Assembly: GCA_012103535.1 (NCBI GenBank)
Contig: WLWQ01000003.1
Coordinates: 248,001 to 312,000 of the forward strand
Source: Pseudomonadales bacterium
GTDB lineage: Bacteria; Pseudomonadota; Gammaproteobacteria; Pseudomonadales; Pseudohongiellaceae
DNA: 64,000 nucleotides
Direction: 5' to 3'
The notes under the pieces: generated by a model
What the model saw: the letters and a program-made list of their open reading frames with translations, nothing else
What the model was told of the DNA's origin: nothing
Database searches by the model: none
Translations under genes and position numbers: made by a program
Part shown: one piece after another, positions 53,103-62,165 of the stretch
Layout of the letters: the number at the start of each line of letters is the position of its first letter
Position numbering within the stretch: the stretch's first letter is position 1

Positions 53103-55181
53103 TCAGGCTGCGATATTAATTTCGCATTCAACGAACTCCCTGTGTACTGGATTATGAGTCACTAGAATAACTGTAATGTCCAACTTTGTTATTGCTGACA
53201 ATAATTCTAAAGACGCTTCACTGCCCAGATTTGATAGTGCTTCATCGAGAACAAGAATTGTTGGATGTTTATAAAGCGCTCGAGCAATAAGAATACGTTG
53301 GGTTTGGCCCGCCGAGAAAACATTTCCCATCTCTCCAACTTGAGTCTGAAATCCCATCGGTAGGAAACTAACAATATCCACTAATCCAACTAAGCTGCAA
53401 ACGTTTAACAAGCGTTCTTCGTTAAATGGCTCTTTGCCAAGATTGATGTTGTAAGCAAGATCACCAGCCAACAAAACATCATTGTGCAGTACCGCACCAA
53501 TTTGCTCTCTGATCTGCACAGGATTAAATGTTAAAAGATCTTTCCCACCAATTTTCAATTTACCGCTATTTGGTTTTTCTAAGCCTAATAAGAGCTTGAT
53601 TAGAGATGACTTGCCACTACCGGAATGCCCAGTAATCCCAACGACGCTTCCTTGTTCAATTTTGAAACTAAACTCGCTTAATACTGGCTCAATGTTTTCG
53701 CCGTAACTAAAGCTGAGATTTTCACCTTCAATATCTCCAACAACTTTTGGAGCTGGAAGTAATGAATTTCCTGCAACTTCGAGTTCTTCGGTTTTCTCAA
53801 GGGTAATATCCGCCACTCTTTCCAATTCCAGTTTCATTAATCGAATTTCAGCAATTTTTGGCAACATGGCAGTAACAGAGCTGGAAAAATGTTGTTTGAG
53901 AAATATGAAGGACATGAGCTGGCCAATAGTTAGCTGACCAGTATTTACAAGCATCGCTCCGAAGAGAATCGTTGTTATATGGTCCAGACCAAATAGCAGA
54001 CCCTGGGTAGTGGAAATTCCCAGTTGATAGTAGCCCAATTTATATCCGGAATTCAGATAGTTAGCGTATTTGTCACACCAGTCATTTTCTCGATCATGCT
54101 CGATCCCGTTGAGTTTAGTAACCGCCATTGAGCAGACATTCTCCATAAATCTCGATTGTTGCTTGGCGTTAGTAACCAACGTTTCCTGTCTTCGGTTTTT
54201 TTCTTCAACGAGAGTTACGACTCTTAGAATAGCCACCAACACTACAAATCCAATGGCGATAAAAGCGAGCACTGGATCATAGAGAAATAGCAGTGCCACT
54301 GTAATCAGAGAAAACAATCCATCTACTAAAACGGTAATCATTTCCTGAGTAATTAGTTGCTTTATGGATTCTATTGATGAAAATCGGGAAACAATGTCTC
54401 CCATTTCTCTTTTCTCAAAGTATGCGATTGGCAATCTAAGCAGATGACGAAAGACATTGCTTACTAACTGAAATCCGACTTGATTGGAGAACTGCATAAG
54501 AAATAGGCCACGGCAATAGGTCACCGCAGTCTTCGCCAATGTTATAAACACAAATAGCACCGCCAGCATTACAATCAAATCCGTGTTGCCTTTGTTAAGA
54601 CCTTGATCTATTACGAGCTGAAGATACAAAGGCGTCAGTAAAGACAATATTTGAATGAGCAAAGATAAGAAGAAAACCTGTATCACGGCTCGTTTGAAAC
54701 TTGAGGTAACACTAAAAAGATCTTTAAGAGAATAGTTTGAAATTAGAGACTCTTGTTTGAATGACTGCGCCGGACTAAATTCGATGGCGATTCCCGTAAA
54801 GTGATTTATCAATTCAGACTTTTGATACTTTCTTATCCCAATCGCTGGATCATGAATGACAATATGTGACTTCGCGATTTTCTTTAATACGACGAAATGA
54901 TCAAGATCCCAATGCAACACTGCAGGCAGTGTCAAGTTGGATATATCAGACAATTCAAGTTTCAGCGCTCGGCCCATAAGATCTAGCGTTTGGGCAGCTT
55001 CTAGAAGATGTTTTACCGACGCTCCAGTGGCAGCTAGTGGATATTCAGTTCTTATACTTCTTAGATCTAATTGCTTTCCGTGAAAGCTAGAAATCATCGC
55101 CAAACTAGCTAAACCACATTCGTTGCTCTCTGCCTGAAAAATCATTGGCAGTTTCGATTTGGAGGTTAGTTTCAAACTCAT
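53103..55181 (-). CDS. C39-peptidase-containing bacteriocin-type ABC exporter
   Basis: The protein has 692 residues. An N-terminal C39 peptidase domain has Cys22 in AESNECGLASLAMI, His95 in HWDLDHFVVL and Asp111 in IHDPAIGIR, so it should be active and cut leaders after a double-glycine-type motif. Six membrane segments follow (about 160-440), then the ATPase: Walker A GHSGSGKSSL, signature FSAGQTQRI, Walker B TILVLDEAL and the H-loop ILVTHN. It cleaves and exports peptides through the inner membrane. It overlaps the hlyD-like frame by ATGA at 55178-55181. This fits a class I bacteriocin or colicin V type secretion role. Confidence 0.9.
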   Translation of the reverse strand: MSLKLTSKSKLPMIFQAESNECGLASLAMISSFHGKQLDLRSIRTEYPLAATGASVKHLLEAAQTLDLMGRALKLELSDISNLTLPAVLHWDLDHFVVLKKIAKSHIVIHDPAIGIRKYQKSELINHFTGIAIEFSPAQSFKQESLISNYSLKDLFSVTSSFKRAVIQVFFLSLLIQILSLLTPLYLQLVIDQGLNKGNTDLIVMLAVLFVFITLAKTAVTYCRGLFLMQFSNQVGFQLVSNVFRHLLRLPIAYFEKREMGDIVSRFSSIESIKQLITQEMITVLVDGLFSLITVALLFLYDPVLAFIAIGFVVLVAILRVVTLVEEKNRRQETLVTNAKQQSRFMENVCSMAVTKLNGIEHDRENDWCDKYANYLNSGYKLGYYQLGISTTQGLLFGLDHITTILFGAMLVNTGQLTIGQLMSFIFLKQHFSSSVTAMLPKIAEIRLMKLELERVADITLEKTEELEVAGNSLLPAPKVVGDIEGENLSFSYGENIEPVLSEFSFKIEQGSVVGITGHSGSGKSSLIKLLLGLEKPNSGKLKIGGKDLLTFNPVQIREQIGAVLHNDVLLAGDLAYNINLGKEPFNEERLLNVCSLVGLVDIVSFLPMGFQTQVGEMGNVFSAGQTQRILIARALYKHPTILVLDEALSNLGSEASLELLSAITKLDITVILVTHNPVHREFVECEINIAA

Positions 55182-56433
55182 CTAACTTTTCCCTGTAGAT
55201 CGAGCAAAGGACTGAATATGTAAGAGAGCATAGACATGTCTTTAATGACAAAATCAGCTGTTAGCAGTTGGCCGGGCTGTAATGGATAGATATCTGGCCC
55301 ATCTACATATTCCTGTGCCAATTTTGCCGTTACTTTAAATACGGGTCATTGAGACCAACGACCGGAATCAAATGCAGACGGGGATCTAGACTTGCCTGAC
55401 TAATTTCTGACACCACTGCGTCATAGCGACCAAACTCCAAATGGTCGAAAGCATCATATTTAATAAGCAGGTCATGGCCCGGGGTTATTTTTCCAATTGC
55501 CCTTGAAGGTACGAATAGAACTGCCTCAAGTTCGGCATGCTGAGGATTTAAGTAGAATATCGGCTCATTAACGCTTACAGCTTGCCCCTCTTCCATTGCG
55601 ATCGCTGCAACATAACCAGCTTGAGGTGCAACTACTGAAACGAACTTGGAATTGTCCAAATTTAGTATTTCATTCTGATATCGTGTTTTCTCTCGAAGTA
55701 ACCTTATCTCGGTTATTTCCTGGTTCAGTGCAAGGGTCGAGTGATTTACTGCATGTGATTCAAATTGTTGTTGAATTTGTTCAAGCCTCTGCTCGACTTC
55801 ACTTCTTTGTCTAAGCATTGTCAGATGAGCCAACTGTTTCTGATCAAACTGGGCTTTGGAAATGCCAGAGTTAGCGAGCAGCTGTTGTAAGGAATCGATA
55901 GTGTTAGAACTTATTGCTACTTGTTCATCGATAATTTCTAATTCAGCCTCAGTGTTGGCAATATTTCTTTCCCAGTTTCGTCTGTCTTCGCTGCTTTTGA
56001 GCAGTAATTGTTCCCGTAACGCGCTTTGAAGGTCTATTTCAGCGCTGAGAAACTCATGTTCAGAAACCAGGCTGTTAATTTGGGAGTCTTGCAGGAATAG
56101 TCCTTTTCCGTCATAAGTAGCAACAGTCATGGTGGCCAGGACTTGTCCAGCTACAACTCGCTGTTGCGTTTCAACCTTGATATCAACAATGACGGCAGTT
56201 TTTGGTGCCAAAATCTTTTGCGTGCCGGCCGCTGGTTCCAATATCCCTCTCACTGTTTCTGTTTCTTTATAACGAATAAAACAGAGCACCAAGACGGCCG
56301 TAACCAAGAAGGCAACAGAAAACCAAAGCACTACACTAATCGCAAAATCCTGCTTTATCAGTACCGAAGTGCTGCTTCTATCAGCTTTATATTGAACAAC
56401 TTCTTGGCGAAGCAGTGCTTTTCGCTCACTCAC
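55178..56433 (-). CDS. HlyD-type membrane fusion protein, C-terminal part in the -1 frame
   Basis: The first frame gives 367 residues from ATG 56433 and stops at TAA 55330-55332. It is a normal adaptor: one N-terminal membrane segment (FAISVVLWFSVAFLVTAVLVL), a lipoyl/barrel motif (AGTQKILAPKTAVIVDIKVE), long coiled coils (about 110-260) and a second lipoyl/barrel. The expected C-terminal beta-domain continues in the -1 frame for 51 codons (VTAKLAQEYVDGPDIYPLQP onwards) to TGA 55178-55180, overlapping the ABC gene start by 4 bp. A T TTA AAG heptamer lies directly before the stop. Full length would be 418 residues. Confidence 0.82.
55333..55339 (-). other. Slippery heptamer T TTA AAG at the frame break
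   Basis: Read on the minus strand in the zero frame the sequence is T TTA AAG TAA. This is a canonical X XXY YYZ heptamer with the stop codon immediately after it. A simultaneous slip of both tRNAs by one base joins the downstream 51 codons. A single missing base in the sequence is the alternative. Confidence 0.55.
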
Positions 56434-56443
56434 TTGAATTCAC

Positions 56444-56698
56444 TCAAGCAGCGTTTGCCAAGGAATTGTTTACGATAGTTATAAGATCATTAACGGTGGT
56501 GAGTTTCTGCAATTCTGAAGAATCTACCGTTATAGAATAGTAGTCCTCTATGTCATACAAAACTTCCAGGATTGCTAATGAATCTAAGTTCAGATCACTA
56601 AACTGCTGGTTGTTATCAGCTCCACTTTCTGTTTGATCTATAGTTGTGTGTTCTGCAAGTTTCGAAAAAACCATCGATCGGACATCCATTGTCTCCAT
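56444..56698 (-). CDS. Acyl carrier protein
   Basis: The protein has 84 residues and the ACP shape: FSDLNLDSLAILEVLYDIEDYYSITVDSSEL. The phosphopantetheine serine is Ser40 in the DSL motif. It should be made active by a phosphopantetheinyl transferase encoded elsewhere. It lies 29 bp after the acyltransferase gene and 11 bp before the HlyD-type gene, so it is inside the exporter operon. An ACP in a peptide-export operon points to acyl transfer to an exported product. Confidence 0.88.
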   Translation of the reverse strand: METMDVRSMVFSKLAEHTTIDQTESGADNNQQFSDLNLDSLAILEVLYDIEDYYSITVDSSELQKLTTVNDLITIVNNSLANAA

Positions 56699-56726
56699 TG
56701 CGGTCTCCTTTTAAATTAAATGATCT

Positions 56727-57728
56727 TTAAGTTGGATTGTGAAAATAGTCGGGTAGCAGCCTTAAGTACTTCCATTGCTGTGGATATTTTTCTAAATACG
56801 CTTCAAGAATGTTTACTAATGACTGGGTAATTCGAGTAACAGCTTGTTCGAGCGTCTCTCCTTCTAATTTTTCCGGAACTATTAGCGGGAACACCTTTAC
56901 AAAATTCTTTTGCTTTTTCCTATAAGTAATGACTGGCAGCAATGGCGCTTTAGTGGCAAGAGCGAGAGTTGCTGGGCCTTTGGGAAAATAGGCTTTCCTT
57001 GCTAGAAAGGACACTTGAGTGCTCTCACCAAAACGCTGGGGTAAATCGCAAAACATCGTAAGTGTCGTAAGCTTGGACCTTAAAAGTTTTCGCAGCTGCA
57101 AGACATCGGTATTTGCAGCTATCAAATGATTACTACCAAGGACGGCGCGATCTCCAAAGCAAGTTCTTATATTGTCGAAATAGGTTTCACTTGCCAGATC
57201 CTGACTAACTAATACTCGTTTGTTTTGGGGATTTTCGAGACACATAAGGGCATTCAATCCATAGACAAAGTCGCCGAAGTGAAAAGCAGAAATAATTCGA
57301 GAATGCTGTAAATCGTTTTGCAGTTGTAAAAAATTATTACGCTGCAGGATCTGCATCGAATCTCTATGCTTGGTTAATACGTGGCTTGAATGTTGTGAAT
57401 TTCTCAATGAGTCAATTCTGCTTTGGAATACACTATTGTCTTGCAGAATGCCTTTAGTACGGCCGATTGGTTCGCGTAAGCAAAAAGAGATGGCAGCTAG
57501 ATAAGCATCATTGTCAGCATTTGATTGAATATCATTGATTGGGGGCTTCCCACTCAATCGATTTGTCAGGGAATAAAATCGCAGCAAAAACTGGTTTCTA
57601 GAAAACAACTTTGTGTTTAGAAAATAGCTGTGCAAACAGTCAGCTAGTGCCGCCTTTAAGGTCGACTTGTAGCCTATGAGTGCGCAAATAAACGGCGCTG
57701 CGAATTGACGCTTTTTGAGTGTGCTCAT
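56727..57728 (-). CDS. LpxL/HtrB-like acyltransferase
   Basis: The protein has 333 residues. The pattern is that of the lysophospholipid acyltransferase (LPLAT) superfamily as seen in LpxL-type proteins and related plant-microbe lipid proteins: HFGDFVYGLNALMCLEN (block with His and Asp), MFCDLPQRFGESTQVSFLARKAYFPKGPATLALATKAPLLPV and VFPLIVPEKLEGETLEQAVTRITQSL near the end. The catalytic HxxxxD motif fits HFGDFV only loosely (H, then D three positions later), so the enzyme may be divergent. It is the first gene of the operon. Its acyl donor could be the adjacent ACP. Confidence 0.75.
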   Translation of the reverse strand: MSTLKKRQFAAPFICALIGYKSTLKAALADCLHSYFLNTKLFSRNQFLLRFYSLTNRLSGKPPINDIQSNADNDAYLAAISFCLREPIGRTKGILQDNSVFQSRIDSLRNSQHSSHVLTKHRDSMQILQRNNFLQLQNDLQHSRIISAFHFGDFVYGLNALMCLENPQNKRVLVSQDLASETYFDNIRTCFGDRAVLGSNHLIAANTDVLQLRKLLRSKLTTLTMFCDLPQRFGESTQVSFLARKAYFPKGPATLALATKAPLLPVITYRKKQKNFVKVFPLIVPEKLEGETLEQAVTRITQSLVNILEAYLEKYPQQWKYLRLLPDYFHNPT

Positions 57729-57822
57729 CGCTGTGCGTTATCCTTAACTTGTCAGCAATGTTTATGAAGTAGATCGGAAATTAATATAGTTCAGGAATTG
57801 AATTTATGCCAATTTCAAATTC

Positions 57823-58143
57823 CTATTTTATTGTAACTGCAGTCCCGCTAACACTAACCATCATCATTCCGCCTTTCATGCCGATCACTTCATAGTCAAT
57901 ATCGATGCCGACTACAGCGTTGGCTCCCATGGCTTTAGCTTCGTATTCTATTTCCTGAAAGGCTATGTCTCTTGCCTTACCTAATTCATCTTCGTAAGCA
58001 CCGGCTCTACCGCCGACGATGTCTCTGACAGCACCGAAGATGTCTTTGAATATGTTGGCGCCCAGTATTGCTTCTCCAACAACAACGCCTTTGTATTCGA
58101 CGATTTCGCGACCTTGCAGTGTAGGTGTAGTTGATCTGATCAT
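57823..58143 (-). CDS. YbjQ family protein (UPF0145)
   Basis: The protein has 106 residues and a clear YbjQ/DUF74 core: [53 protein letters not shown] and [11 protein letters not shown]. It is a small cytoplasmic protein forming pentamer-like rings in structural studies; the function is unknown. It is 10 bp downstream of the DUF4180 gene and probably co-transcribed with it. Confidence 0.9.
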   Translation of the reverse strand: MIRSTTPTLQGREIVEYKGVVVGEAILGANIFKDIFGAVRDIVGGRAGAYEDELGKARDIAFQEIEYEAKAMGANAVVGIDIDYEVIGMKGGMMMVSVSGTAVTIK

Positions 58144-58153
58144 TTGACTTCTC

Positions 58154-58450
58154 CTATTGCTTTAGCCATTCACGTCCAGCTTCTTCAGAGCTGACGAAAC
58201 GAATATGTGAATGGTTACTGTGTTCAAGGGCAAGCTCTTGAATGCGCTGACTGTAATTCGATAAATCAGCAACGACGATTGCGAGCTTTTGATTGTAGTT
58301 AGCGAATTTCTGAAAAATTTCTCCGGCGAGACCGGTTGATAAATCGAAGAAGGCCGGGCCGAGATCATGCTCGGAAATCAACATGCCTTCCTGCTCGAAG
58401 CTGCTGCTCAGCAGCTTCATGACATTGATTGTTTCGGTCACAGCTAGCAC
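58154..58450 (-). CDS. DUF4180 domain protein
   Basis: The protein has 98 residues. [37 protein letters not shown] fits the DUF4180 signature, and [16 protein letters not shown] its end. The N-terminus is shorter than in many relatives. The start codon GTG 58450 follows directly on the stop of the DUF1330 gene. Function unknown. Confidence 0.8.
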   Translation of the reverse strand: MLAVTETINVMKLLSSSFEQEGMLISEHDLGPAFFDLSTGLAGEIFQKFANYNQKLAIVVADLSNYSQRIQELALEHSNHSHIRFVSSEEAGREWLKQ

Positions 58451-58765
58451 TCATTCCCTTGGTGGCAGGCCATGGACCATGGTGAGAGATTTCAAGGTAG
58501 TGCCGGCGCGGCGAAATTCAGATAGAGCCTGATACTCCTCATCGTTGTACCAGTCTTTGGCAACTTGCTCCGAAGGAAACTTAAAAATAATGACTCTACC
58601 TTCCAAAGGATCTGTGCCTTCCAGATTTTCATGGCTGTCATCAAACTTGACGAATTCTCCATTGAAACGTTTCAGGATTGGGAAAAATCCCTGCTCGTAT
58701 TTCCTGTATTCATCCGCATCACTAACAACCAGGTTGGCGATCATATAGACGGCAATGTCTGACAT
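58451..58765 (-). CDS. DUF1330 family protein
   Basis: The protein has 104 residues with the dimeric alpha/beta-barrel (ferredoxin-like) DUF1330 pattern: AVYMIANLVVSDADEYRKYEQGFFPILKRFNGEF, RVIIFKFPSEQVAKDWYNDEEYQAL and LTMVHGL. Such proteins resemble small monooxygenase-like folds; the function is unknown. The stop abuts the DUF4180 gene. Confidence 0.9.
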   Translation of the reverse strand: MSDIAVYMIANLVVSDADEYRKYEQGFFPILKRFNGEFVKFDDSHENLEGTDPLEGRVIIFKFPSEQVAKDWYNDEEYQALSEFRRAGTTLKSLTMVHGLPPRE

Positions 58766-58833
58766 TTTTCTCTCCCTAAGTTTTGACCTGTAAAATATTT
58801 AATCTATTAAAGCGGTACTTTGCAATGACAACG

Positions 58834-59238
58834 TTAATCACTGACTGCCATGACTATAGATATCCACATTGCTAAGACTGCCAGGTTGCCTAATCCAAAT
58901 GCAACGACTCGATGGAGCACGTTGTTGTAAGTTAGATGTATACAGCTATGAAGAAAGCGTGCTGCAACAAATGCCCAGGCGAAGGTTACAGGTAATGTAC
59001 TGCTTACTTCCAAACTCAAATAAAGCACACCAGCCACGTAAAACAAAACCGGAACTTCAAAAAGATTACTCACCTGACGCGTGGTTTTCGTCACGATATC
59101 AGGTACTTCACTGCCATCCATTAAGGCAAAGTAATTCAATGCTATGTCACCTTTTTGCACTGATCTTATGCGCACACGAAGTGTTAATAATAGAATCGAG
59201 AAAGTGAGCAGCACTAAAACGAACATCGGATAAATCAT
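58834..59238 (-). CDS. MAPEG family membrane protein
   Basis: The protein has 134 residues with four membrane segments. NLFEVPVLFYVAGVLYL and RFLHSCIHLTYNNVLHRVVAFGLG are MAPEG hallmarks. The family includes glutathione S-transferases and other glutathione-linked enzymes of the membrane; the bacterial substrate is unknown. It has its own upstream region and the ATG at 59238. Confidence 0.88.
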   Translation of the reverse strand: MIYPMFVLVLLTFSILLLTLRVRIRSVQKGDIALNYFALMDGSEVPDIVTKTTRQVSNLFEVPVLFYVAGVLYLSLEVSSTLPVTFAWAFVAARFLHSCIHLTYNNVLHRVVAFGLGNLAVLAMWISIVMAVSD

Positions 59239-59408
59239 AAATTCCCCCTTTTTGAATTGTCCTGACTAGACCTGTCTGTCGGGCCAAAAGATCGTTTCCA
59301 AAGATAAACCGGATAAGCAGAAAGAAAACGCTAGAATAGGTTTAGAAATAATCTTCCGGTGTAATATGCCGGCTGTAGCTAAAGCAGTATAATTCCCAGT
59401 CTCATGCT

Positions 59409-60755
59409 ATGACAGACAAGAATCCAATTTTGAATTCAGAAATCTTTCAACAACATATAGATACACTGGTTGCGAATTATGAACAGGCGCTTAGCCTGCA
59501 GCGTGAAGCTGGAGGCGAGCTGGAATCTCTGCTGATACACAGCGGCAGCGAAGATACTTACTTTGCCGATGATCGCCACATTCCGTTTCAGGCCTACGGT
59601 CACTACCTACACTGGATTCCAGTCAATCGACCGGACCAGTTTGCCTATATCTGCCCCGGGCAAAAGCCAGTTTACTTTCAGATCGTGCCGGACGATTACT
59701 GGCACGATCAAAGCATTGAGATCGCCGAGTGGTGGGCGAGCAGTTTTCAGATAATTCGCCTGGGTTCTGTCGCCGAAATTAGCAAACACCTGGCGGATGC
59801 TGAGCTAGGTTATCTCGGCCCTGATGCATCTCTGGCTAATAAATTCGGGATCGAGTCGGATGCCGTTAATCCAAACAATATTATTCACAATCTGGATTAT
59901 CAGCGTGCCTATAAAACGGCTTATGAGGTAGCACAGTTAAAGGCGGCGAACCGTCTGGCTGTTGCAGGTCATGCTGCGGCACGGGATAGTTTTCTCCATG
60001 GCGGCAATGAGTACCAGATACACATGGCCTACCTTGCGGCCTGCGGCATGTTGGAAGACGAAAGCCCCTATACCAATATCGTTGCCCTGGATAAGAACTC
60101 GGCCATTCTGCATTACCAGCACAAACAGCGAGGCAATGCCGAAGACAGCAAGGTTTTATTGATCGATGCCGGCTGTCGTGTCAGTGGTTATGGCTCAGAT
60201 GTAACTCGCACCAGTGTGAAAGACAATGTTCACTCAACTTTTAAAGCCTTGCTAGTGGGAATGGAAGAAATCGAGCAGGATCTGGTGGCTATGGTTAAAC
60301 CTGGTATCGACTATGTCGATATTCATCTCGCTACACTTAGTAAAATCGGGCAATTGCTGATTGATTTAGACATATGTCGAGGATCAGCGGATGAATTGAT
60401 GGAAAAAGAAATTTCTCATTTGTTCATGCCACATGGTGTGGGGCATTTGCTCGGCATTCAGGTACACGACGTTGGTGGCCATCAACAGGATATTAATGGC
60501 AGCACCGAGGCGCCACCGCAGCACTCGCCGGCCCTACGTAACACCCGAAAACTTGGCGAAGCGATGGTATTTACCATCGAACCTGGTTGTTACTTTATTC
60601 CGTTGTTGCTTGAACCGGAAAGAGGTAAGGAAAGAGGTCAGTCAATAAACTGGAAGTTAGTAGATGAACTCTATCCCTGTGGAGGAATTCGAGTAGAAGA
60701 CAATGTGTTGGTAACCGCTAACTCAGTTGAAAACCTAACCAGACAGTTTGAATAG
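59409..60755 (+). CDS. pepQ: Xaa-Pro dipeptidase PepQ (M24)
   Basis: The protein has 448 residues, the length of PepQ. The M24 pita-bread metal site is visible: two Asp in IDAGCRVSGYGSDVTRT, His in MPHGVGHLLGIQVHDVGG, Glu in VFTIEPGCYF and Glu in GIRVEDNVLVT. It hydrolyses Xaa-Pro dipeptides in the cytoplasm; relatives also act on organophosphates. It converges with waaA, with 7 bp between. Confidence 0.94.
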   Translation: MTDKNPILNSEIFQQHIDTLVANYEQALSLQREAGGELESLLIHSGSEDTYFADDRHIPFQAYGHYLHWIPVNRPDQFAYICPGQKPVYFQIVPDDYWHDQSIEIAEWWASSFQIIRLGSVAEISKHLADAELGYLGPDASLANKFGIESDAVNPNNIIHNLDYQRAYKTAYEVAQLKAANRLAVAGHAAARDSFLHGGNEYQIHMAYLAACGMLEDESPYTNIVALDKNSAILHYQHKQRGNAEDSKVLLIDAGCRVSGYGSDVTRTSVKDNVHSTFKALLVGMEEIEQDLVAMVKPGIDYVDIHLATLSKIGQLLIDLDICRGSADELMEKEISHLFMPHGVGHLLGIQVHDVGGHQQDINGSTEAPPQHSPALRNTRKLGEAMVFTIEPGCYFIPLLLEPERGKERGQSINWKLVDELYPCGGIRVEDNVLVTANSVENLTRQFE

Positions 60756-60762
60756 TATTTCC

Positions 60763-62043
60763 TTAACAACTAAAAACTTCATTAATCACCTTCATAAGAT
60801 TAGGCAGCGCTTGTTGATTGTCATCGATTACGCTGCGGGCAGCCGCACCCATTTGCTGCCGTTTGTTTTCACTATCGATTAATTCTTCCAGAGAATTAGC
60901 CAGCCCCTTAACATCTATAACTGTCTTTAATCCGCCGACAAATTCCAATTGCTTACAAATCTGGGCGAAATTATACTGAGAAGGACCCACAACAACCGGC
61001 AATGCCAGAGCTGCAGGCTCTAGTACATTCTGACAACCGGTATCTACCAGACTACCTCCAACGAATGCGATATCAGAAATTGAATAGTAGGAAGCCATCT
61101 CCCCCATGCTGTCCCCCACGATAACTTGAGTGCTTTCTGTAACTGGCGTTTGTTCGGAACGCCGCAGGGTATTTAACTCCAATTTTTTACTTTGCTTAGT
61201 GACTTCATCGAATCGTTCTGGGTGTCGAGGTACCAATAAAAGTAGCGCCTGCGGTTTTTTTTCCAGTACTTTTTTGAAGGCAGTGAGTACTCTAACTTCT
61301 TCCCCTTCCCGGGTACTTGCGGCGACAATAATTGTGCGACCCGACGCTTTTATGCTACTAAAATACGGATCTCTTCTTTCTGTGGTCATAGTTTGTTCTA
61401 CATTGAACTTCAAACTGCCAGTAATACTAATGTTATTGGGATCCGCTCCCAAGGCTTCGATTCTTTTAGCATCCTGCTTTGACTGCACCGCAATTGCGTT
61501 TAAGCCTTGCAACATAGTCCTGGTTGTCCTCCCAATGCGGGCATACCCTGCTGCAGAATTTTTCGACAATCTTGCATTGGCCAGAATGGTTTTTACGCCA
61601 CGGCTATGGCATTGATGAATTAGATTCGGCCATAACTCCGTTTCCATAATAATAAGTAAGTCCGGATTCACTGTATTCAGAAAACGGCTAACTGCAGTAG
61701 GCAAGTCATAGGGTAAATAAGAACGAAAAACGCTGTTACCAAACAATGCCTGGGCGCGCTCGGAGCCAGTGGGCGTCATGGAAGTAAAAAGGATTTGCGC
61801 ATCAGGATAGGCCTGCTTAATTGCGTTTACCAGTGGTTCGGCAGCAACGGTTTCACCGACGGAAACCGCGTGAATCCAAATCGTGGTTTGGGTTTGGTCG
61901 TATTCCTCAGCTGGATTGAAACGACCGAATCGTTCAGCGATGCGTTGGCGGTAACCCGGCGATTGCTTTCCCCGTAGATAAAGACGCAGCAATATCAACG
62001 GAACAGAAAGATACAAAAAGAGGCTATAGAGAAATCGCATCAT
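60763..62043 (-). CDS. waaA: 3-deoxy-D-manno-octulosonic acid transferase WaaA
   Basis: The protein has 426 residues with an N-terminal membrane anchor (FLYSLFLYLSVPLILLRLYL). It shows WIHAVSVGETVAAEPLV, LFTSMTPTGSERA, IIMETELWPNLI, ANARLSKNSAAGY, VAASTREGEE and VFVGGSLVDTGCQNVLEPAA, all standard for Kdo transferase. It adds Kdo to lipid A precursor at the inner membrane. This confirms that the organism makes LPS. Two adjacent ATG codons (62043, 62040) begin the gene. Confidence 0.96.
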   Translation of the reverse strand: MMRFLYSLFLYLSVPLILLRLYLRGKQSPGYRQRIAERFGRFNPAEEYDQTQTTIWIHAVSVGETVAAEPLVNAIKQAYPDAQILFTSMTPTGSERAQALFGNSVFRSYLPYDLPTAVSRFLNTVNPDLLIIMETELWPNLIHQCHSRGVKTILANARLSKNSAAGYARIGRTTRTMLQGLNAIAVQSKQDAKRIEALGADPNNISITGSLKFNVEQTMTTERRDPYFSSIKASGRTIIVAASTREGEEVRVLTAFKKVLEKKPQALLLLVPRHPERFDEVTKQSKKLELNTLRRSEQTPVTESTQVIVGDSMGEMASYYSISDIAFVGGSLVDTGCQNVLEPAALALPVVVGPSQYNFAQICKQLEFVGGLKTVIDVKGLANSLEELIDSENKRQQMGAAARSVIDDNQQALPNLMKVINEVFSC

Positions 62044-62165
62044 GGAAGGACTATTGCTTATTTTACGCCGTTAGTGCTGTTGGGAAATTACGATTGATGT
62101 CGATATACTCTAGTCGCTCTCACTTACTCACAGCAACTACCGCAGTCGACCCGTAAAGGTAACCA

